From positions 93,447-157,446 of the forward strand of contig JALHOG010000003.1 in NCBI GenBank assembly GCA_022843125.1: 64,000 nucleotides of DNA. The letters run 5' to 3'. The translations under genes were made by a program, and so were the position numbers. Origin of the DNA: Ilumatobacteraceae bacterium (lineage in GTDB: Bacteria > Actinomycetota > Acidimicrobiia > Acidimicrobiales > Ilumatobacteraceae). A model generated the notes under the pieces. That model was not told where the DNA came from. It saw only the letters and a program-made list of their open reading frames with translations, and did not search any database. Below, one piece after another: positions 18,016-24,374 of the stretch. Every line of letters begins with the position of its first letter. Position 1 is the stretch's first letter.

Positions 18016-18809
18016 GTCGTCACCTCCCGGGCGCTCCACACCGGCGGGCGCCGCTCGAAGAAGGCCGCCATCGCCTCGTCGGTGTCGGGGTGCTGACGGG
18101 CCTCTTCGATGTAGTCCGCCTCCCGGGCCCAGATGTCGTCGGGTACCGCCGGTTTCAGACTCCGCAGGAGTTCGAGGTTCCGCCTCACGACCAGTGGAGG
18201 GATGGCCTGGATCCTGGCCGCCCAATCCAGTGCGGCGTCCATCAACTTCTCGTGCTCGACCACGAGATTGATGGCGCCCAAGTCGTAGGCCCGCTGGGCA
18301 GTGAGGCGGGCGCCGAGGGCGACCTCTGCCCATGCCGCGATCGGGAGCATGTTGAGGTAGCCGACCTCCCAACCCGCCACGCCGCCGCGGTGGATCTCGC
18401 TCAGCTCGAACTGTGCAGTCTGCGTCGCGATGCACAGATCGGCCTGAAGGGCCATGTAGAAGCCACCTCCCATCGCGTAGCCGTTGACTGCAGCGATGAT
18501 CGGTTTGCTGACATGGTTGGTGCGGCCCGGCCAGAACGGGTTGACCAACGGAGTGATGTCGGGGAAGTTGAGGCCCCGCTCCCCCGCAGATGAGAGCTCC
18601 TTGACGTCGACACCTGCCGTGAATGCCCGGTCGCCGGCGCCCGTCAGCACCGCTACGTCCAGCGCGTCATCCTCGTCGAACCGACGGAAGGCGTGGGCCA
18701 GGCCCACGAACATGTCCCGGTTCATCGCATTGAGCTGCTCGGGGCGATTCATCGTGATCACGTAGGTACGACCGATGATCTCCGTCAACACCGAGTCGGA
18801 CGTGGTCAT
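18012..18809 (-). CDS. Enoyl-CoA hydratase/isomerase family protein
   Basis: A 265-aa crotonase-fold enzyme from the ATG at 18809, which has GAAAGG upstream. MNRPEQLNAMNRDMF, the oxyanion-hole segments FTAGVDVKEL and AAVNGYAMGGGFYMALQADLCIA, and a C-terminal helical domain are present. The position corresponding to the usual catalytic Glu pair is GGVAGWEVGYLNMLP, which differs from a standard hydratase, so the reaction may be isomerisation, hydrolysis or retro-Claisen cleavage instead. It is cotranscribed with the acyl-CoA ligase. Confidence 0.88.
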   Translation of the reverse strand: MTTSDSVLTEIIGRTYVITMNRPEQLNAMNRDMFVGLAHAFRRFDEDDALDVAVLTGAGDRAFTAGVDVKELSSAGERGLNFPDITPLVNPFWPGRTNHVSKPIIAAVNGYAMGGGFYMALQADLCIATQTAQFELSEIHRGGVAGWEVGYLNMLPIAAWAEVALGARLTAQRAYDLGAINLVVEHEKLMDAALDWAARIQAIPPLVVRRNLELLRSLKPAVPDDIWAREADYIEEARQHPDTDEAMAAFFERRPPVWSAREVTT

Positions 18810-18849
18810 GCGGTGCCTTTCGAAGACGCGCGTTGTAGGCATTGCGAAG

Positions 18850-18863
18850 ACGTATCACGTATC
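18850..18863. promoter_or_regulatory. Tandem ACGTATC direct repeat in divergent promoter region
   Basis: Two contiguous copies of ACGTATC lie in the 107-bp gap between the enoyl-CoA hydratase gene (minus) and the thioesterase gene (plus). TATGAT on the minus strand just beside it could serve as a -10. Repeats here are candidate regulator sites; no matching -35 is clear. Confidence 0.3.
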
Positions 18864-18916
18864 ATTCCACCCGATCATATGTGCTCAGTGCAGTGGAGTG
18901 GAAGAGAGGCGACAAG

Positions 18917-19336
18917 GTGGCAGACCGTGACGACAGCCATCCGGCCGGCATCCCGGGATACGCAGGCGGCGAGCTCGAACACAGGATGGGGATCGAGTTC
19001 CTGGAGCTCAGCGCCGAGTACTCGGTCGCCCGAATGCCCGTGATGGGCAATCGCCAGGGCATCGGCCTGCTACACGGAGGTGCCCACGTCGTCGTGGCGG
19101 AGTCGTTGGGCAGCCTGTCAGCGGCGAAGCACGCCGGACCCGGGCGGTACGCGGTCGGGATCGAGATCAACGCCAGCCACAGCCGGTCGGTGACCGAGGG
19201 GCATGTGACAGCAACGTGTCGCGCCGTGCAACTCGGGCGCACCGTGTGCACCCACGAGATCGTGGTGACCGACGACCAAGGTCGGCGCCTGTCCACCCTG
19301 CGAATGACCAATCTGCTGCGCGACCGCGACGCGTAG
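18917..19336 (+). CDS. PaaI-type hotdog-fold thioesterase
   Basis: A 139-aa hotdog protein likely hydrolysing acyl- or aryl-CoA thioesters. GNRQGIGLLHGGAHVVVAESLGSLSA is the long central helix with the HGG catalytic motif of the PaaI/4HBT-II group, and VGIEINASHSRSVTEGHVTA forms the following strands. I use the GTG at 18917 (GAGAGGCGACAAG upstream), since earlier codons carry no homology. It may recycle CoA stalled by the adjacent ligase and hydratase pathway. Confidence 0.87.
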   Translation: MADRDDSHPAGIPGYAGGELEHRMGIEFLELSAEYSVARMPVMGNRQGIGLLHGGAHVVVAESLGSLSAAKHAGPGRYAVGIEINASHSRSVTEGHVTATCRAVQLGRTVCTHEIVVTDDQGRRLSTLRMTNLLRDRDA

Positions 19337-19363
19337 CAGCGACAACTGCCCGACAGGAGACGA

Positions 19364-20104
19364 ATGATCATGCACGCCAGCCCGGACGGCGAGATCACGA
19401 CCGAGGCGTACCGCCAGTTGATGGACCTCTTGCGATCGAGGCACAGCTGTCGCGCCTTCCTGGATGACCCGGTCGACCACGTCACGATACGACAGATGCT
19501 CGAGGCAGCACAGCTCAGCGCCACGTGGAACAACTGCCAACCGTGGGACGTCATCGTCACATCGGGCCCGGCCACCGAGGCGTTCCGCGAAGGTCTGCTC
19601 CGGGCCGCGACCACAGAGGATGTGAACTCTGACATCCCGATCCCTGAGGTCTACGAGGGCAAGTACAAGATGCGGCGACGCGAGGCGGGCCTGGCGCTGT
19701 ACGCGGCGGTTGGAATCGAACGGGGCGATCATGAGGGCCGCGAACGACAGAGCCTCGAGAACTTCCGGCTGTTCGGCGCACCGCATGCGCTCATCGTGCA
19801 TGCCGAGGCCGTCCTCGGCCCGTACGCCTACGTGGATTGCGGCGCGTACATCGCCAACTTCCTCCTTGCGGCGCAAGCACTCGGCATCGCAGCGATCCCG
19901 CAGGCGGCGATCGCGATGCAGTCCCGATTCCTGCACGAGCACTTCGGCATCGGGCCTGAACGCGTGATGGTGGCAGGCATTTCATTCGGGTACGCCGCGC
20001 CATATCGGGTGAACGACTTCCGCACCTCGCGAGCGCCGCTCGACGAGGTTGTCACCTGGCTTCCCGCCGATGGCGGCGATCACGAGATCGACGATCATGC
20101 CTGA
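19364..20104 (+). CDS. Nitroreductase family FMN-dependent oxidoreductase
   Basis: A 246-aa flavoprotein of the nitroreductase fold. It has the FMN-binding N-terminus RSRHSCRAFLDDPVDHVTI, LSATWNNCQPWDVIVTSG, and the C-terminal GIGPERVMVAGISFGYA. A clear AGGAG precedes the ATG. Family members reduce nitro groups, quinones or enoates; the local role may be reduction of an aromatic or unsaturated intermediate. It lies 27 bases after the thioesterase gene in the same direction, so cotranscription is likely. Confidence 0.88.
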   Translation: MIMHASPDGEITTEAYRQLMDLLRSRHSCRAFLDDPVDHVTIRQMLEAAQLSATWNNCQPWDVIVTSGPATEAFREGLLRAATTEDVNSDIPIPEVYEGKYKMRRREAGLALYAAVGIERGDHEGRERQSLENFRLFGAPHALIVHAEAVLGPYAYVDCGAYIANFLLAAQALGIAAIPQAAIAMQSRFLHEHFGIGPERVMVAGISFGYAAPYRVNDFRTSRAPLDEVVTWLPADGGDHEIDDHA

Positions 20105-20270
20105 TCGAGCGGACGCACGTGAACAGCATCCTGGCGTGGTCGAGAGCCTGCGAGGCCCGATGATCGACAAGCTCGTCATCCCGCGGGTGGCCGCTATCCT
20201 CACGAGGGCTGGCCGGACGTCAAGACGACCAGCACACGCACCGGTCGAGATGATGGGCAGCTGACGGCAC

Positions 20271-20936
20271 ATGACCGACTTCAATTCGGAGACGAAGCGC
20301 GACTTCATCGTCCAGCAACTCCGACGACGCATCCTTTCCGGTGAGTACGCAAGGGGTGCTCGTCTCCGCCAGGACCAACTGGCTGCTGACTTCGGTGTCA
20401 GCATCACGCCGATCCGGGAAGCGCTTCGCGTGCTCGAATCGGAGCGGCTGGTCGAGGCTGAACCGCACCGAGGGGTGCGAGTCGCGGAGATCGACCTCGA
20501 CCGAATCGAGGGCATCTACGTCGTTCGTCGACTCGTCGAGTCGTACGCGATGCGTCGGGCGGTGCACCGCCTCAGCCGGCACGACTTCGGTGTCCTACGC
20601 CGGATGCTGGACGAGATGTCTCAATCGACCACGCCAGAAGCCCAGCGCGACATGAACCGCGCGTTCCACTTCTACTTCTACGACCGATGTGGTCTGCCGG
20701 AACTGACACAGCAGATCGGCAACCTGTGGGACAGCTTCCCGTGGGACCTGCTCTTGGACAGCGAGGATCGCGCAGACGCGTCGCGTCAGGAGCACGAGCG
20801 AGTCCTCATCGCTGCAGAGAGCGGAGACGCAGACGCCGCGGCGGCGGCGCTCGGTACCCACGTGGCCAACGGCATCGCCGCGGTTCGTCTGCACCTCACC
20901 GGCGACCGGGGCCGCGACGTCTTCGATGAGGACTGA
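20271..20936 (+). CDS. GntR family transcriptional regulator (FadR/FCD type)
   Basis: A 221-aa repressor-type protein. The N-terminal winged helix-turn-helix reads YARGARLRQDQLAADFGVSITPIREALRVLESERLVEAEPHRGVRV in consecutive pieces, the GntR signature. The C-terminal all-helical domain (residues about 85-210) with RRMLDEMSQ and HERVLIAAESGDADAAAAALGTHV is the FCD ligand domain that usually binds organic acids through a metal. It is the only classical one-component regulator inside the nitrile/sugar island, so it is the leading candidate to bind the TCATGCAT sites. It follows the nitroreductase gene after 166 bp. Confidence 0.9.
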   Translation: MTDFNSETKRDFIVQQLRRRILSGEYARGARLRQDQLAADFGVSITPIREALRVLESERLVEAEPHRGVRVAEIDLDRIEGIYVVRRLVESYAMRRAVHRLSRHDFGVLRRMLDEMSQSTTPEAQRDMNRAFHFYFYDRCGLPELTQQIGNLWDSFPWDLLLDSEDRADASRQEHERVLIAAESGDADAAAAALGTHVANGIAAVRLHLTGDRGRDVFDED

Positions 20937-20984
20937 GCGGCACAGCCCGCTCGGTGGTCCAGTCCGAACGCGTCAGCCGCAGAT

Positions 20985-22205
20985 CTAGACCAGTCCCTGG
21001 CGGCGCCGGCGTTGCCTGGCGAGCGCGTCGAGCGCGACCGCTACGAACAGCACGAGGCCCGTGATGGTGTTCTTGATCCACGCCTCCCAGCCCATCAAGT
21101 CCATGCCGTTGGAGATGGCACCGATGACCACGGAACCGAGTAGCGCTCCCCACACCGATCCACGGCCACCGAAAAGGCTCACGCCGGCGATGACCGGAGC
21201 GGCGATCGCCAGCAGAAGCAGATCACTTCCACCTGCCGCCCGCGTGGCCGCCTGCAGTCGAGCTGCAGCCATCACGCCGCCAAGGGCGCCCAGGGCTGCA
21301 GTCAGCGAGAATGCCAGGATGATGATGCGCTTGACGGAGATGCCGACCCGACGGGCGCTCTCCGTACCACCGCCGACCGCCATGAGATGACGGCCGAACA
21401 CCGACGCCGTGATGAGCGCGTTCAGCGCGATGAGCACGCCGATGAAGATGACCAGCGCGAGTGGCACTCCACGGTCACTGATGAGTAGCGCCGTGACGCC
21501 GACTGCCGCGACGGCCAGCCCCACGATGCGAGCGACCGTCAGGCGCGACGGATCGGCCTCGACGCCCGCCGTGTTCTGGCTCCGCATCCGAGCGAGCTGC
21601 TGGACGGCGTAGCCGCCGACGCCCATCCCCGCGAGCAGCCAGGACGCTGCATTCGGTAACCGCAGCGTCGCGAGGTTGGTGATCGCCTCGTTCGTGATGT
21701 TGACGGTCCCGTTGTCGTTGAGCACCCAGAGATGCAAGCCCTGCCACGTCAGCAGTCCGGCGAGGGTGACGATGAACGACGGCAGGCCCAAGAACGTGAT
21801 GGCCGTGCCCTGCAGGGCCCCGAGCGCCGCCCCGACGACGATCGCCATGGCGATGGCCAGCGGCGCAGGCCATCCCTGATTGACTGCCAGGACAGCCATC
21901 ACGGACCCGCAGAGTCCGCTCATCGCTCCCACGGAGAGGTCGATCTCGCCGAGGAGCAACACGATGACCACCCCTGACGCGATGATGCCCATCGGCACGA
22001 TCTGGAGGGCCAGGTTGCTGATGTTGGCGGCGGTGAGGAAGTTCGAGTTCAGCGACTGGAAGATCGTCGCGATGACGATGAGGACCAGGATGACCCGCAG
22101 CGGCCCGGTGAGCGCGTGCCCGACGGCGATCGCCGCGCGGCGAGAGGTCGAGCGCTCCCGCGTGGTCACTGCGACCGTCTCATCGATGCGGGTGCTGGTG
22201 GTCAC
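20985..22205 (-). CDS. Sugar ABC transporter permease (RbsC/XylH family)
   Basis: A 406-aa inner-membrane permease with about 10 hydrophobic segments. Diagnostic are IIASGVVIVLLLGEIDLSVGAMSG near residue 80-100, GLPSFIVTLAGLLTWQGL, and the C-terminal GVSLFGGRGSVWGALLGSVVIGAISNGM. The longer size and the insert around residues 195-230 resemble XylH more than RbsC. It starts with a GTG overlapping the ATPase stop by 4 bases. It is the last gene of the CoA-transferase/glucosidase/importer run. Confidence 0.92.
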   Translation of the reverse strand: MTTSTRIDETVAVTTRERSTSRRAAIAVGHALTGPLRVILVLIVIATIFQSLNSNFLTAANISNLALQIVPMGIIASGVVIVLLLGEIDLSVGAMSGLCGSVMAVLAVNQGWPAPLAIAMAIVVGAALGALQGTAITFLGLPSFIVTLAGLLTWQGLHLWVLNDNGTVNITNEAITNLATLRLPNAASWLLAGMGVGGYAVQQLARMRSQNTAGVEADPSRLTVARIVGLAVAAVGVTALLISDRGVPLALVIFIGVLIALNALITASVFGRHLMAVGGGTESARRVGISVKRIIILAFSLTAALGALGGVMAAARLQAATRAAGGSDLLLLAIAAPVIAGVSLFGGRGSVWGALLGSVVIGAISNGMDLMGWEAWIKNTITGLVLFVAVALDALARQRRRRQGLV

Positions 22206-23002
22206 GCAACAGATCCTTCCGGGGCAACGGCGTTGATGCCGGTGATGGCTGCGATGATGTCGCCGCGCGCTTCGGGTAGGCAGGGGAAGTCGCCTGCGTT
22301 ACTGCCCAGGTGGAGGACGGTGACGCGGTCACACACCTGCATCACGTCGGCCATGTTGTGACTGATCAGGATCACTCCGTGACCTGCAGCCTTGAGCCGC
22401 CGGATGAGTTGGAGGACCTGCTCGGTCTGCGTCACCCCCAGCGCAGCCGTCGGCTCATCGAGGACGAGCAACTGCGGCTCCCCGATCATGGCGCGGGCAA
22501 TGGCGATCGCCTGACGTTGCCCGCCCGAGAGCCCGCCCACCTCGGTGCGCAGGCTCTGCAACGTACGCACCCCGACGCTGTCCAGCAGTGCACGTGTGCG
22601 CGCGTGCATCTCTACGCCCTTGAGACGTTTGAACGGTCCCCGCCCGGCGATCTCGCGACCGAGGAACAAGTTGGCGACGACGTCGAGGTTGTCGCACAGC
22701 GCCAAGTCTTGATAAACGAAGGCAAGTCCGAGGTTGGCGGCGTCGGCCGGACCGTGGATCTCGACCTCGCGGCCTTCGAAGGCGAATGACCCCGAGTCCG
22801 CGGGCTGCACACCGGAGATGGTCTTGATCAGGGTCGACTTGCCTGCTCCGTTGTCACCGACGAGGCCGACAACCTCGCCAACGGCGACCCGCAGCGTCGC
22901 ACGTCTCAATGCCTGGACGTTGCCGAAGTTCTTGCAGATGTCCGTGGCTTCGAAGAGCCAACTTTGAGCATCGGCCGGTACGTCGATCGGAGCCGCCGTC
23001 AT
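22202..23002 (-). CDS. Sugar ABC transporter ATP-binding protein (single NBD)
   Basis: A 266-aa ATPase with Walker A GDNGAGKST, Q-loop FVYQDLALCDNLDVVANLFLG, signature GGLSGGQRQAIAIARAM, Walker B LLVLDEPTAALG and the switch His in LISHNMADV. It holds one nucleotide-binding domain, unlike the fused double-domain XylG/RbsA, so it should work as a homodimer as in the FrcA type. The C-terminal tail is short. It pairs with the adjacent permease (4-base overlap) and the lipoprotein upstream. Confidence 0.93.
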   Translation of the reverse strand: MTAAPIDVPADAQSWLFEATDICKNFGNVQALRRATLRVAVGEVVGLVGDNGAGKSTLIKTISGVQPADSGSFAFEGREVEIHGPADAANLGLAFVYQDLALCDNLDVVANLFLGREIAGRGPFKRLKGVEMHARTRALLDSVGVRTLQSLRTEVGGLSGGQRQAIAIARAMIGEPQLLVLDEPTAALGVTQTEQVLQLIRRLKAAGHGVILISHNMADVMQVCDRVTVLHLGSNAGDFPCLPEARGDIIAAITGINAVAPEGSVA

Positions 23003-23023
23003 GGGTTCCTCGAAGAGCTGGAT

Positions 23024-23053
23024 GCCGCGCCGGGGCCTGCGCCCCGGCGCGGC
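23024..23053 (-). terminator. Intergenic hairpin between binding-protein and ATPase genes
   Basis: A perfect 13-bp stem (GCCGCGCCGGGGC and its complement) closes on a 4-base loop in the 57-bp gap. There is no T-run after it, so it is more likely to stabilise the upstream binding-protein mRNA or attenuate transcription than to end the operon. Confidence 0.6.
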
Positions 23054-23059
23054 TGTCGG

Positions 23060-24247
23060 TCAACTGATGCCGGCCTCGGCGCAGGCGTCGGCGAAGTCGG
23101 CGGTGCAGATCTCGGCCGCGGTGTAGACACCCGTGTCGATGAGCTCGGCCTTCATGTTCGAGATCGTGATCGAGATCGGGTCGGGCGGCAGGATCAGCGG
23201 GATCTCGCCGACGTTGTTCGCCAGCGTGCCCGTCGTTGCCGGCGTCCCGCCGGCGACGAGTTCGGATACGACCGCGGCTGCAGCCGTGGCAATGTTGGAC
23301 GGCGAGTTGTACAGCGATGTGAGCTGCTCCCCCACCAAAATGCGCTGGAGAGCTGAGACCTCGGCATCCATGCCGGTGATCGGCGGGAACTCCGTCACCC
23401 CGGCGGACTTGAGCGCTGCGATGACGCCGCCCGCCATGCCGTCGTTCATCGCATAGACGCCAGCGATGTTCTCCGCACCCAAGGCGGTGATCGCCTGGTC
23501 CATCGCCAGTTGAGCCTCGGCCGGGTCCCAGTTCTTGATGTTGAACTCGCGAGCGATGTTCGGAGTGCCCAACGCTTCGACCGCCCCTTCTCGAACGAAC
23601 GGCACGGCGGCGGTGGTCTCGTCCCCGAGGATGAAGACCAGCTGACCATCGGACTGGCCGTTGGCCTCCAAGGCGGCCGCGAGGGCCTGGCCGTTGATCT
23701 GACCCAGCTGGTTCAACGAGAAGCTCACGGTGTAGTCGACCGGGCCGTCGGGGTTGCGGTCGTATCCGATGACCGTGACGCCGGCATCCTTGGCCGCCGA
23801 GACGATCGCCGCCGCCGCCGCTCCGTCAACCGGGTTGAGCACGAGGTACTCGATGCCCTGGGCGATCATCGACTCCGCCTGGGTCTGCTGCAACGCAGCG
23901 TCGTTTTCTGCGTTGGCGTACAGCAACTCGCACTGCGGACAGCCCGCCGCCAGCTGCTCTTCGAAGACAGGTCGGTCGAACTTTTCGTAACGAACCGTCT
24001 GGTTCTCCGAGAGGAGGAACCCGACCTTCACCGCCTCCGCTGCTGCGGGCGCGGACGTCGTGTCAGCTGCGGGCGCGGACGTCGTCTCTGCTGCGGGCGG
24101 GGACGTCGTCTCTGCTGCGGGCGCGGATGTCGCCTCGCTCGGGGCAGCGGTGCTGTCGCTGTCACCCTCACCGCTGGACCCGCACGCTGCGAGCGCGAGC
24201 GCCGCGGCTGCGAATAGTGCGAACTGCGCCTTGTTGGCCTTCATCAT
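23060..24247 (-). CDS. Sugar-binding lipoprotein of ABC transporter (XylF/ChvE-like)
   Basis: A 395-aa exported lipoprotein. I use the ATG at 24247 (GGAGAGG upstream; a second ATG follows directly). The signal peptide ends in the lipobox LALAACGS. A low-complexity Ala/Thr/Pro/Glu linker made of 24-bp repeats follows, then a type-I periplasmic binding fold: VKVGFLLSENQTVRYEKFDRP, ESMIAQGIEYLVLNPVDGAAAA, VTVIGYDRNPDGPVDYTVSF. The YDRNP segment is typical of the xylose/ChvE group. It should capture a sugar or glycoside for the permease and ATPase encoded downstream. Confidence 0.92.
   Translation of the reverse strand: MMKANKAQFALFAAAALALAACGSSGEGDSDSTAAPSEATSAPAAETTSPPAAETTSAPAADTTSAPAAAEAVKVGFLLSENQTVRYEKFDRPVFEEQLAAGCPQCELLYANAENDAALQQTQAESMIAQGIEYLVLNPVDGAAAAAIVSAAKDAGVTVIGYDRNPDGPVDYTVSFSLNQLGQINGQALAAALEANGQSDGQLVFILGDETTAAVPFVREGAVEALGTPNIAREFNIKNWDPAEAQLAMDQAITALGAENIAGVYAMNDGMAGGVIAALKSAGVTEFPPITGMDAEVSALQRILVGEQLTSLYNSPSNIATAAAAVVSELVAGGTPATTGTLANNVGEIPLILPPDPISITISNMKAELIDTGVYTAAEICTADFADACAEAGIS
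24042..24137 (-). repeat. 24-bp tandem repeat (x4) coding for the lipoprotein linker
   Basis: Four contiguous 24-bp units (beginning GCTGCGGGCGCGGACGTC on the plus strand, with a few substitutions) encode repeats of the eight-residue unit AETTSAPA in the linker between the lipobox and the binding domain. It acts as a flexible spacer from the membrane. Confidence 0.9.
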
Positions 24248-24322
24248 CGGTTTCCTCTCCGGGGATCGGCTACCCCGAACGCTGAGCGGGAGGGGCTGCG
24301 GCACTCTCTTGGTCGACAGGGA

Positions 24323-24351
24323 AACATAGAGCAGAGAATGCATGAAAGCAA
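24323..24351 (-). promoter_or_regulatory. Candidate promoter with internal operator upstream of sugar-binding lipoprotein
   Basis: On the minus strand TTGCTT (24351-24346) and TATGTT (24328-24323) are spaced by exactly 17 bases. Inside the spacer lies TCATGCATT (24345-24337), the same core as at 11594 and 28083. This is a textbook repressor arrangement, and would give the importer its own promoter inside the longer operon, about 75 bp before its start codon. Confidence 0.5.
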
Positions 24352-24374
24352 GACTCACGCATTACTCATCATCC

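Noticed and set aside
19361..19373. ATGATCATGCAC at the nitroreductase start, similar to the island operator
   Set aside because: It covers the start codon and first codons (MIMHA), so its match may be by chance. Not counted as an operator.
20049..20264. Small plus-strand frame between nitroreductase and GntR genes
   Set aside because: It mostly overlaps the nitroreductase 3' end in another frame, has no clear ribosome site and shows no domain.
24042..24137. Tandem repeats considered as a CRISPR array
   Set aside because: Units are contiguous, without spacers, in frame and within a lipoprotein linker.
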